DNA of 6,999 nucleotides. Source: Planctomycetales bacterium (lineage in GTDB: Bacteria; 4484-113; JAFGCY01). A program made the position numbers and the translations under genes. The stretch is taken from NCBI GenBank assembly GCA_024645305.1, contig JAHEFU010000154.1, positions 1-6,999 on the forward strand, written 5' to 3'. Of the stretch, positions 1 through 5,324 are shown piece after piece (position 1 is the first letter of the stretch; each line of letters starts with the position of its first letter). The notes under the pieces are model-generated. The model was not told the origin of the DNA, made no database searches, and saw nothing but the letters and a program-made list of their open reading frames with translations.

Positions 1-107
1 CAGGCCTGAGCCAGCCCGGTTTCATTGAGTGGTACGTCAGTCGTGCTCTGGAAGCGTTTTTCGCGGTTCCAGTCGGTCTGTCCGTGACGTACGAGATAAA
101 GCGCCAT
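1..107 (-). CDS. Histidine phosphatase superfamily protein (phosphoglycerate mutase-like), N-terminal part only
   Basis: Reading the minus strand from an ATG at 107 gives 35 codons that run off the left edge of the window. The peptide begins MALYLVRHGQTDWNREKRF and continues with a PLNETGLAQA segment. The LVRHGQT motif near the N-terminus is the hallmark of the histidine phosphatase superfamily: His8 would be the phospho-accepting histidine, with Arg7 in the phosphate pocket. The spacing to the PLNETG segment is that of GpmB/CobC/PhoE-like members. Substrate cannot be told from this part; the superfamily includes mutases, sugar-phosphate phosphatases and the SixA phosphohistidine phosphatases. 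The gene is divergent from the Lnt-like gene, separated by 89 bases. No Shine-Dalgarno sequence precedes the ATG; a CATAAT hexamer ends six bases upstream, which suggests a leaderless message. An ATG at 111 is out of frame. The family call is secure; the exact function is unknown. Confidence 0.85.
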   Translation of the reverse strand, partial: MALYLVRHGQTDWNREKRFQSTTDVPLNETGLAQA

Positions 108-113
108 GCATCG

Positions 114-119
114 ATTATG
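114..119 (-). promoter_or_regulatory. Probable -10 box for the histidine phosphatase gene (leaderless geometry)
   Basis: On the minus strand CATAAT (5 of 6 matches to TATAAT) is followed by six bases, CGATGC, and then the ATG at 107. Transcription would start at or next to the A of the start codon. No good -35 box is visible at 16-18 bases spacing. The same spacing is seen before three other genes in this window, which is the main reason to believe it. Confidence 0.5.
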
Positions 120-189
120 GCATGCGTGCGTCATACTTGTTGCGCGCAGGTTCCGCGGTGGCTGTTACCGCCGGTCGGACTGCGCAAAT

Positions 190-195
190 TATAAT
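190..195 (+). promoter_or_regulatory. Perfect TATAAT -10 box next to the start of the Lnt-like gene
   Basis: TATAAT matches the sigma-70 -10 consensus exactly and lies in a short AT-rich patch of otherwise GC-rich sequence. It ends one base before the ATG at 197, so a transcript from it would begin at about 202-203, inside the conventionally called gene and at the in-frame GTG at 203. The surrounding ATTATAAT (188-195) is a palindrome, so it also reads TATAAT on the minus strand (193 to 188) and could serve the divergent gene with a leader of about 70 bases. No convincing -35 box was found on either strand. Confidence 0.45.
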
Positions 196-196
196 C

Positions 197-1876
197 ATGC
201 CGGTGCTGATCAGCATTACAGCCTGCATCCTGAGTGCCCTGCTGCTGGCATTCGCCTTTCCGCTGAGCCTGCCTCCCGAAATCATGCAGCCCCTCAACCA
301 GGCGGGACTCAGTCTTCCCGGCTGGCAGGCGGGGGCCGGCTATGCCCAGCTGCCCTGGCTGGCCTTCATTGCCCTGTTGCCGCTGATCTGGGTCTGCCGC
401 CGCACCGCAAGCCCTGCAGGCGCTGCTGGTTACGGTTACCTGACCGGCGCCCTGTGGCTCATCATTCACCTGGACTGGATCGGCAGTTTCGGGATCGCCC
501 CGGTGATCATGCTGACCCTGTTCTTCTCCATGCCCACCGCCCTGTTCGCCTGGCTGGCCCAGCGGTTACTGCAGGAACACAGTGCCGCCCAGCTGTGCTG
601 GGGTCTGCCTCTGGCATGGACCGCAATGGAATACCTGCGCAGCTTCGGCTTCTGGGCCCTGCCCTGGAACCTGCTGGGCTACAGCCAGAGCAACTCCCTG
701 AAACTGATCCAGCTGGCGGACATCGGCGGGGTGTTTGCCGTCAGCTTCCTTATCGTGCTTGTCAACTGCGCCCTGTTCCTGCTCCTGTCACAGCATGGAG
801 GCAGCCGCCGGGCCTGGGGGCATTCCTTACTGGCGGCGGGAATTGTCACAGCCGCGCTGGGATATGGCGACTGGCGCATCAATGAACTGGATAACCTGCC
901 GCGGGAGCAGCGAGTACAGATTGCCCTCGTGCAGGGCGGCGTTGACACCAAGGGACGCTGGACCGGCAACGAGCTGCAGCGCATGCTCGGTGTCTATGAG
1001 CCGGCCAGCCAGAAGCTGGCGCAAAACTGGTCCGAGGAGCGTCGCACGGCCCGTGAGGAGCGCCAGACTGATGATGCCGCGGATGACGGCTTCCTGCCGG
1101 ATTTCCAGGGGCCGCTGGATGAACCGCAGTTACTGCTGGTCTGGCCGGAGTCCTGCATCCCGAAGCGGGTTGAACCGGAGTATCCGGACGACCTGCCACT
1201 GGGGATCTGGAGCTTTCTTGAGCAGGCTGAGAATACTTCCCTGCTGATGGGGGCCCTGGCCAACCCACATGACGCCGACCGCTGGGAAAACACCGCAGTG
1301 CTCATCCGCCCGGACCACGTCATTGAGTGGATCTACAGCAAAGTGCGCCTGGTGGCCTACGGAGAGGTAGTGCCCTTCCGTCGCCTGGTCAAGTTCCTGG
1401 ACTACCCCTGGGGCAGCAATGACATTGCTGCGGGCCGGGAGACCGGAGCGCTGGAACTCCGCGGAGTTCGCATTTCCCCGCTGGTCTGTTATGACAACGT
1501 ATTCAGTTTCCTGTTCATGCGCGAGGCGCGGCGCGGCACTGATGTGTTCCTGCTGATCAGCAACAACTCCTGGTATGACCTCAAGGGCGGCATCCGGCAG
1601 CACGCCAACATGGATGTGCTGCGGGCCGTCGAGCACAGGCGGCCGCTGGGTCGGGTCAGCACGACCGGCTGGAGCCATTTCATCGACCCCAGCGGGCGCA
1701 TCATCCAGCAGTCCGCCACGGATGAACTGGCAACACTCTCACAGTGGGAGGGCCGCAGCAGCGCTGATTCAGCCTATACACACATCGGCGACCTGTTCGC
1801 CCAGCTCTGCCTGCTGGCGAGTTTCCTGCTGTGCATCCGTGTGCTGGTCGCCCACCGTAGCGAGGGCTGGCTGTGA
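197..1876 (+). CDS. lnt: Apolipoprotein N-acyltransferase-like membrane enzyme (CN hydrolase domain)
   Basis: Lnt moves an acyl chain from a phospholipid to the N-terminal cysteine of apolipoproteins in the inner membrane, the last step of lipoprotein maturation. From the ATG at 197 the protein has 559 residues (E. coli Lnt has 512). Hydrophobic segments lie at about 3-25, 52-67, 78-95, 101-119, 131-147, 177-198 and 208-222, followed by a nitrilase-like domain (about 238-520) and a C-terminal membrane segment (about 533-550). The triad is present: Glu318 in WPESCIPK, Lys382 in YSKVRLVAYGE, Cys431 in LVCYD; Trp255 and Glu390 also match E. coli Lnt positions, as does LPWNLLGYSQ (155-164). Oddities are Asp433 where E. 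coli has Glu after CY, and about 30 extra charged residues between Trp255 and Glu318. The reading frame is open back to 29, but that part looks non-membrane and overlaps the divergent gene. A start at GTG 203 is a real alternative. A paralogue with altered substrate cannot be excluded. Confidence 0.88.
   Translation: MPVLISITACILSALLLAFAFPLSLPPEIMQPLNQAGLSLPGWQAGAGYAQLPWLAFIALLPLIWVCRRTASPAGAAGYGYLTGALWLIIHLDWIGSFGIAPVIMLTLFFSMPTALFAWLAQRLLQEHSAAQLCWGLPLAWTAMEYLRSFGFWALPWNLLGYSQSNSLKLIQLADIGGVFAVSFLIVLVNCALFLLLSQHGGSRRAWGHSLLAAGIVTAALGYGDWRINELDNLPREQRVQIALVQGGVDTKGRWTGNELQRMLGVYEPASQKLAQNWSEERRTAREERQTDDAADDGFLPDFQGPLDEPQLLLVWPESCIPKRVEPEYPDDLPLGIWSFLEQAENTSLLMGALANPHDADRWENTAVLIRPDHVIEWIYSKVRLVAYGEVVPFRRLVKFLDYPWGSNDIAAGRETGALELRGVRISPLVCYDNVFSFLFMREARRGTDVFLLISNNSWYDLKGGIRQHANMDVLRAVEHRRPLGRVSTTGWSHFIDPSGRIIQQSATDELATLSQWEGRSSADSAYTHIGDLFAQLCLLASFLLCIRVLVAHRSEGWL
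1862..1866 (+). promoter_or_regulatory. Shine-Dalgarno sequence deciding the GTG start of the patatin-like gene
   Basis: GAGGG lies six bases before the GTG at 1873 and sits inside the last codons of the Lnt-like gene. It is the only clear ribosome binding site before a gene start in this window. Together with the GTGA stop/start overlap it supports translational coupling and the GTG as the true start. Confidence 0.65.
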
Positions 1877-3003
1877 GTGGCGGCGTGGCGCAAGGTCCGA
1901 CCCTCTCCGGTACGGCCCTGGCGCTGTCCGGCGGCGGCTTCCGCGCCTCCCTGTTTCATCTGGGCAGCCTGACGCGGCTCAACGAGCTGGGCTGGCTGCC
2001 GCGGCTGGACATCATTGCCGGTGTCAGCGGGGGCAGCATCATCGGCGGCTGGCTGGGCTGCTGCTGGCACGAACTGGAATTCCGGCAGGGTGTCGCAGTC
2101 AATTTCTCTGAGCTGATCGGCCTGCCTATCCGCCGCCTGTGCGGCCTGCGGATCGACGTGGCCAGCCTCTGGAGCTTCCCGCTGCATCTGCGTGGCAACG
2201 GCTCACGGCTGGGCCTTCTGTTCGCGCGGCACCTGGTCGGCACGCGCAGCATCGGGGACCTGCCGGGCAGCCGGAGTGGCGAACCGCTGTTCGAGCTGAT
2301 GGCAACCAACCTGCTCAGTGGCGGCTTCGTCTCCATGTCAACCCACGGTGTCCGGGACAGTGCCATCGGCCGCCTGCCTGACACGGACATGCCCCTGTCC
2401 CGCGCCATCGCGGCGTCCTGCGCGCTGCCGCCTTACTTCTCGCCGCTGACCCTGCGGACCGATCCGGGCAACTGGCAGCTGGATGAGGGCGAACGGATGC
2501 TCAGTGATGAGCAGTTCCGCCGCAAGCTGTCGCTGGCTGACGGCGGGGTCTATGACAACCTGGGAATGGAGGCCGTACTCGACCGCTGCAGCACCCTGCT
2601 GTTCAGCGATGCCAGTTCCCTGTTCACTCCCTGGAACTGGATGGCCCGCGACCGCATGGTCCAGCTGATGCGCGCCAACACCGTGTTGACATCGCGGCTG
2701 CGCAAGATGCGCAAGCGCTACCTGCTGGAGCAGCGCCTCGGCAACCCCGGCCATCCACAGGACGGGGCCTACTGGGGTATCTCATCTGAACTTGGCAACT
2801 ACGGGCTGGCGGATACGCTGACAACCGATTCCGAGCGCAGCCGGTCACTGGCCTATGTGCGCACCAGGCTCAGCACCTTCAATCAGGAGGAGCAGGGACA
2901 ACTCGTCAACTGGGGCTATGCCCTGGCGGATGCGGCGATGCGCAGCTACCAGTCCGCTGAGGGGCCCCCTCCGGTCTGGCCCTGCCCTGAACAGAGCTTG
3001 TAG
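1873..3003 (+). CDS. Patatin-like phospholipase family protein
   Basis: Patatin-like proteins are lipid acyl hydrolases using a Ser-Asp dyad. All the family motifs are visible in this 376-residue protein: the glycine-rich oxyanion loop LSGGGFRAS (residues 18-26), the nucleophile elbow GVSGGS with Ser52, and the DGG motif in LADGGVYDNLG with Asp223. No signal peptide or membrane segment is evident, so it is probably cytoplasmic or at the inner face of the inner membrane. The GTG start overlaps the stop of the Lnt-like gene by GTGA, with GAGGG six bases upstream, so the two are almost certainly one operon. Because Lnt releases a lysophospholipid, a lysophospholipase or phospholipid-remodelling role is attractive, but this is inference from position. 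The stop codon TAG lies in a TTGTAGGAG motif that resembles the head of the REP repeats just downstream, so the last few residues may come from repeat-derived sequence. Substrate is not predictable; the family call is firm. Confidence 0.9.
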   Translation: MSGGVAQGPTLSGTALALSGGGFRASLFHLGSLTRLNELGWLPRLDIIAGVSGGSIIGGWLGCCWHELEFRQGVAVNFSELIGLPIRRLCGLRIDVASLWSFPLHLRGNGSRLGLLFARHLVGTRSIGDLPGSRSGEPLFELMATNLLSGGFVSMSTHGVRDSAIGRLPDTDMPLSRAIAASCALPPYFSPLTLRTDPGNWQLDEGERMLSDEQFRRKLSLADGGVYDNLGMEAVLDRCSTLLFSDASSLFTPWNWMARDRMVQLMRANTVLTSRLRKMRKRYLLEQRLGNPGHPQDGAYWGISSELGNYGLADTLTTDSERSRSLAYVRTRLSTFNQEEQGQLVNWGYALADAAMRSYQSAEGPPPVWPCPEQSL

Positions 3004-3021
3004 GAGCCAGGTTGTAGGGAG
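2998..3021 (+). repeat. Two degenerate REP-head motifs (TTGTAGGAG and TTGTAGGGAG)
   Basis: TTGTAGGAG at 2998-3006 and TTGTAGGGAG at 3012-3021 repeat the GTAGGAG head of the REP unit that begins at 3021, but neither is followed by the palindrome. They look like remnants of earlier REP copies or slippage products. The first contains the stop codon of the patatin-like gene. Confidence 0.4.
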
Positions 3022-3050
3022 TAGGAGGTGCGCAACTTGCTTGCGCACAA
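3021..3050 (+). repeat. REP-type palindromic unit, left copy
   Basis: The unit starts with GTAGGAGG, matching the conserved GTAG-type head described for REP elements tied to RAYT (REP-associated tyrosine) transposases, followed by an imperfect palindrome. The inner stem is TGCGCAA (3029-3035) and TTGCGCA (3041-3047) with loop CTTGC. It lies downstream of a convergent gene pair, a typical REP location. Confidence 0.7.
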
Positions 3051-3081
3051 TCTTCGGAGAACAAATCGATGTTTAAGGCAC

Positions 3082-3110
3082 TTGCGCGCAAGCAAGTTGC
3101 GCGCCTCCTA
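3082..3110 (-). repeat. REP-type palindromic unit, right copy (inverted)
   Basis: Read on the minus strand it begins TAGGAGG and has the inner stem CGCGCAA / TTGCGCG with the same CTTGC loop as the left copy. The two differences from the left copy (T to C and A to G) fall on the two bases that pair with each other. Its first three bases (3110-3108) are the TAG stop codon of the CPBP gene. Confidence 0.7.
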
Positions 3111-4043
3111 ATTCGCAAGCAGGCTGCCGGACTTGGCAGCGGTGTAGGCGAAGATCAGCCAGTCCGCGAACACATGCACGATGAAGGCCGGCCAGAGGCT
3201 GCGCCGGCGCCACGTCCAGGCCCCGAGCAGCATGCCCCAGCCTCCGGCCAGCACGATGCCCATGATGCCCTGAGGTGTGCCGAACCAGTGGATCAGGCCG
3301 AAGACGAGACCCTGCAGGATTATCTGGTAGCGGGCACGCATCAGGGTCCGCAGCGATCCGAGCAGCACACCGCGGAACCACAGTTCCTCCTGCAGCGCAT
3401 TGACAACGGCGAACAGCGCGCCGGCGACGAGGAACCTCGTCCGCCCCATTCCGGCGGAGATTCCGAAGGGTGACCACTGCGCATGCGTATCGCCGAAGAA
3501 GTACTGATAGCCAAAGAGCCCGCCAAAGGTCAGCCCGAGAAAGCCCAGCGTGATCAGGATATCGACGGGTAGGAAGCGGAATTTCAGGTTGAAGTGGAAC
3601 CTGACTCCCTGGATGCTTCGCGCGAAGCTGATCACGGTGACAACCGCCGCCAGTTCCAGGAAGTAGTAGATGTAGTCGTGGTGCAGGCTGATGCCGGCGA
3701 GCTCCGGCAGGTTCGGCAGCTTCCAGCCGCGCTGGCCGACGATGAGCGCATATACGAAGCGCACCATCGCGAAGTTGACAAGCATGAAGATGCTCAGCAG
3801 CAAGAGGTGACCCGCAGGTTCCAGGTCACTCAGGGCAGTCGGGATGAACTGCCTGTCTCGCTGGTCAAGGTACTCCCGCCGGGCGACGATCACGGTGCCG
3901 ATGAGCAGGGCCAGCAGCGCGATGAACTGCAGCTGGTGCATGTGCCAGAAGAATTCCTGCATCGCCGCGACACATGGCAGCATGGCAATCACGAGCCCGT
4001 AGAGTGGTGCAAGCCGTGCGTCGGTTGATCCTGGAACGGACAC
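3108..4043 (-). CDS. CPBP family intramembrane glutamic metalloprotease (Abi/CAAX-protease-like)
   Basis: This 311-residue, very hydrophobic protein carries the three CPBP motifs in order: EExxxR in QEELWFRG (Glu219, Glu220, Arg224), FxxxH in FGLIH (Phe248, His252), and HxxxD in HVFAD (His290, Asp294). Family members are membrane-embedded proteases related to the eukaryotic Rce1 CAAX protease; bacterial ones act in varied roles such as peptide maturation and bacteriocin immunity, and most have no known substrate. The motifs lie in the last third; membrane segments before them include about 12-28, 38-54, 79-101, 126-141 and 159-181. The start is a GTG at 4043; an ATG at 4051 is out of frame. 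There is no strong Shine-Dalgarno sequence, but CATAAT ends six bases upstream, which supports this GTG as a leaderless start. Met21 (3983) is an alternative. The TAG stop lies in the REP repeat. It is divergent from the alginate-lyase-like gene with 61 bases between them. Confidence 0.88.
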   Translation of the reverse strand: MSVPGSTDARLAPLYGLVIAMLPCVAAMQEFFWHMHQLQFIALLALLIGTVIVARREYLDQRDRQFIPTALSDLEPAGHLLLLSIFMLVNFAMVRFVYALIVGQRGWKLPNLPELAGISLHHDYIYYFLELAAVVTVISFARSIQGVRFHFNLKFRFLPVDILITLGFLGLTFGGLFGYQYFFGDTHAQWSPFGISAGMGRTRFLVAGALFAVVNALQEELWFRGVLLGSLRTLMRARYQIILQGLVFGLIHWFGTPQGIMGIVLAGGWGMLLGAWTWRRRSLWPAFIVHVFADWLIFAYTAAKSGSLLAN

Positions 4044-4049
4044 GGTTCC

Positions 4050-4055
4050 ATTATG
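4050..4055 (-). promoter_or_regulatory. Probable -10 box for the CPBP protease gene (leaderless geometry)
   Basis: On the minus strand CATAAT (5 of 6 to consensus) is followed by GGAACC and then the GTG at 4043, a six-base gap. A weak -35 candidate, TTGCAG (4077 to 4072), lies 16 bases upstream. The GGA in the gap might instead be a minimal Shine-Dalgarno sequence if transcription begins further upstream. Confidence 0.5.
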
Positions 4056-4092
4056 GCAGATACAGGCCCTTCTGCAAGCACCATCCTGCCTG

Positions 4093-4098
4093 TAAGAT
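4093..4098 (+). promoter_or_regulatory. Possible -10 box for the alginate-lyase-like gene (leaderless geometry)
   Basis: TAAGAT fits the TANNNT form of the -10 element (4 of 6 to TATAAT). It is preceded by TG, and is followed by six bases, CAGCGG, and then the ATG at 4105. The purine run might alternatively be read as a poor Shine-Dalgarno sequence (TAAGA). No clear -35 box is present. This is the weakest of the four cases with identical spacing. Confidence 0.4.
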
Positions 4099-4104
4099 CA
4101 GCGG

Positions 4105-5295
4105 ATGCGCACGCTGTCCCTGATCCTGCTGCTGCTGGCTGTCCTGCCCTGTACGGCCCGGGCAGCGCAACTGCATTACTACGACGATGCACTGCTGGAG
4201 CGCAGCATGCTCGACTGCGACCCAGAGGCCGGCCTGCTCTACCCGGCGCTGGAAGCCCTCATCCGCGCAGCTGACCGGGCCCTCGAGCAGGAGCCGCTGA
4301 CGGTGACAATGAAGGATGTCCTGCCCGCCAGTGGTGACCCGCACGACTACCTGAGTTACGCGCCCTACTATTGGCCCAATCCGGACACGGAGGATGGCCT
4401 GCCCTGGGTCAACCGGGATGGTGAGCGCAGTCCGCAAAGCGAGGCCATGCCGGACCGGACGAACAAGTCCCGTCTGTTCTCCGCGCTGCGCACACTCTGC
4501 CTGGCCTGGCACTTCACTGGAGATGAGCGCTATGCCGAACACGCCGCGCTGCTCGTGCGGACATGGTTCATTGACGACGCCACCCGTATGAACCCCAATC
4601 TCAACCACGCCCAGGCAATTCCCGGGAGGCGCACCGGCAGCGGGATCGGCATCATAGACTGGGCGCAGACCCCGGCGCTGCTGGACCAGATCAGCATGCT
4701 GGAGGACTGGCCGGGCTGGACTGAGACTGACCGGCGGGAAATCCGCAGCTGGTTCGGCGAATTCCTGCACTGGCTGCTGACGAGTGAAAACGGCAAGTAC
4801 GAAGCCGGGATGCTGAACAACCACGGAACATACTATGACTGCATTGTTGTCAGTCTGGCGCTGTTCCTCGGAGATGAGGAGCTGGCACGGGAAGTCTGCA
4901 GTGTCGCCGGAGAAAAGCGCATCGGCCCGCAGATCGCGGCGGACGGCAGCCAGCCCCTGGAACTGCGCCGTACCAAGAGCTGGGACTACAGCATCTACAA
5001 CCTGCAGGCCATGGTCGTGCTGGCCCGCCTGGCAGCGCATGTGGATGTGGACCTCTGGCACTATACCGATGACCAGGGTGTGGGAATCCGCGAGGCCCTG
5101 CTGTTCCTGCTGCCTTATGCCCAGGGGAAGCAGGCCTGGAAGTGGCAGCAGATCAAGGATATCCACTACGGGGCCTACATCAGCATGCTCAATGAAATGG
5201 CCTATGTATATGCCGACGAGAGCCTGCCGCATGAGATTGCGCAGATTGAGGAGAACTACGATCCGGCGGCGGCGCGGCTGCTTTTTGAGTGGTAA
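4105..5295 (+). CDS. Exported alginate lyase family protein (AlgL-like alpha/alpha-toroid polysaccharide lyase)
   Basis: The 396-residue protein has a signal peptide (MRTLSLILLLLAVLPCTARA, likely cut after Ala20), so it should act in the periplasm or outside. Cys16 is preceded by Pro, so a lipobox is unlikely. The mature part shows motifs typical of the alginate lyase family: HDYLSYAPYYWPNPD (residues 80-94), LNHAQ with a following PGR and GSGIGIIDW, NNHGTYYD (238-245) and DGSQPLELRRT leading to WDYS (293-296). By comparison with AlgL-type lyases, which cleave mannuronate-rich alginate by beta-elimination, Asn239, His240, Arg289 and Tyr295 are candidate catalytic residues; that mapping is inferred. 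Length is close to AlgL. No alginate synthesis, transport or uptake genes lie nearby, so the substrate is open; the family includes many enzymes of unknown specificity. It is divergent from the CPBP gene and 29 bases before the DinB-like gene. A 393-codon open frame on the opposite strand is a shadow. Confidence 0.88.
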   Translation: MRTLSLILLLLAVLPCTARAAQLHYYDDALLERSMLDCDPEAGLLYPALEALIRAADRALEQEPLTVTMKDVLPASGDPHDYLSYAPYYWPNPDTEDGLPWVNRDGERSPQSEAMPDRTNKSRLFSALRTLCLAWHFTGDERYAEHAALLVRTWFIDDATRMNPNLNHAQAIPGRRTGSGIGIIDWAQTPALLDQISMLEDWPGWTETDRREIRSWFGEFLHWLLTSENGKYEAGMLNNHGTYYDCIVVSLALFLGDEELAREVCSVAGEKRIGPQIAADGSQPLELRRTKSWDYSIYNLQAMVVLARLAAHVDVDLWHYTDDQGVGIREALLFLLPYAQGKQAWKWQQIKDIHYGAYISMLNEMAYVYADESLPHEIAQIEENYDPAAARLLFEW

Positions 5296-5312
5296 GCAGG
5301 GCGGCGGCGCGC

Positions 5313-5318
5313 TAGAAT
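5313..5318 (+). promoter_or_regulatory. Probable -10 box for the DinB-like gene (leaderless geometry)
   Basis: TAGAAT (5 of 6 to consensus) is followed by CTCATC and then the ATG at 5325, a six-base gap. No Shine-Dalgarno sequence is present between 5296 and 5324. The box lies in the short gap after the alginate-lyase-like gene and suggests that the DinB-like gene is transcribed on its own even though it follows closely in the same direction. Confidence 0.5.
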
Positions 5319-5324
5319 CTCATC

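Larger units (their letters stand above)
3021..3110. repeat. Inverted REP doublet (REPIN/BIME-like), probably acting as a bidirectional transcript end
   Basis: The left arm 3022-3050 and right arm 3082-3110 are inverted copies identical at 27 of 29 positions, separated by 31 bases. A transcript from either strand could fold into one long hairpin or into two small ones. The element fills nearly the whole gap between the convergent patatin-like and CPBP genes, so it would form the 3' end of both messages and may stabilise them or slow read-through. No T-tract follows either side, so it is not a standard intrinsic terminator. REP doublets of this kind are mobilised in trans by RAYT transposases; none is encoded here. 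Confidence 0.7.

Noticed and set aside
29..196. Upstream extension of the Lnt-like reading frame to an ATG at 29 or 122
   Set aside because: The added residues are not membrane-like, overlap the divergent histidine phosphatase gene (1-107) and its upstream region, and the family begins with a membrane segment that starts at about 197-203.
3022..3110. Reading the long inverted repeat as a standard Rho-independent terminator
   Set aside because: No T-tract follows the stem on either strand, and the arms match REP architecture (GTAGGAG head plus small palindrome) better.
3069..3473. Open frame starting in the REP loop and running antisense to the CPBP gene
   Set aside because: It overlaps the conserved CPBP motifs on the opposite strand and its own product has no recognisable features.
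4049..4051. ATG at 4051 (minus) as the start of the CPBP gene
   Set aside because: It is out of frame with the CPBP reading frame, which begins at the GTG at 4043.
4051..5232. 393-codon open frame on the minus strand opposite the alginate-lyase-like gene
   Set aside because: The plus-strand frame has a signal peptide and conserved family motifs throughout. The antisense frame is rich in Gln, Val, Arg and Pro without recognisable domains, as expected for a shadow in GC-rich DNA.
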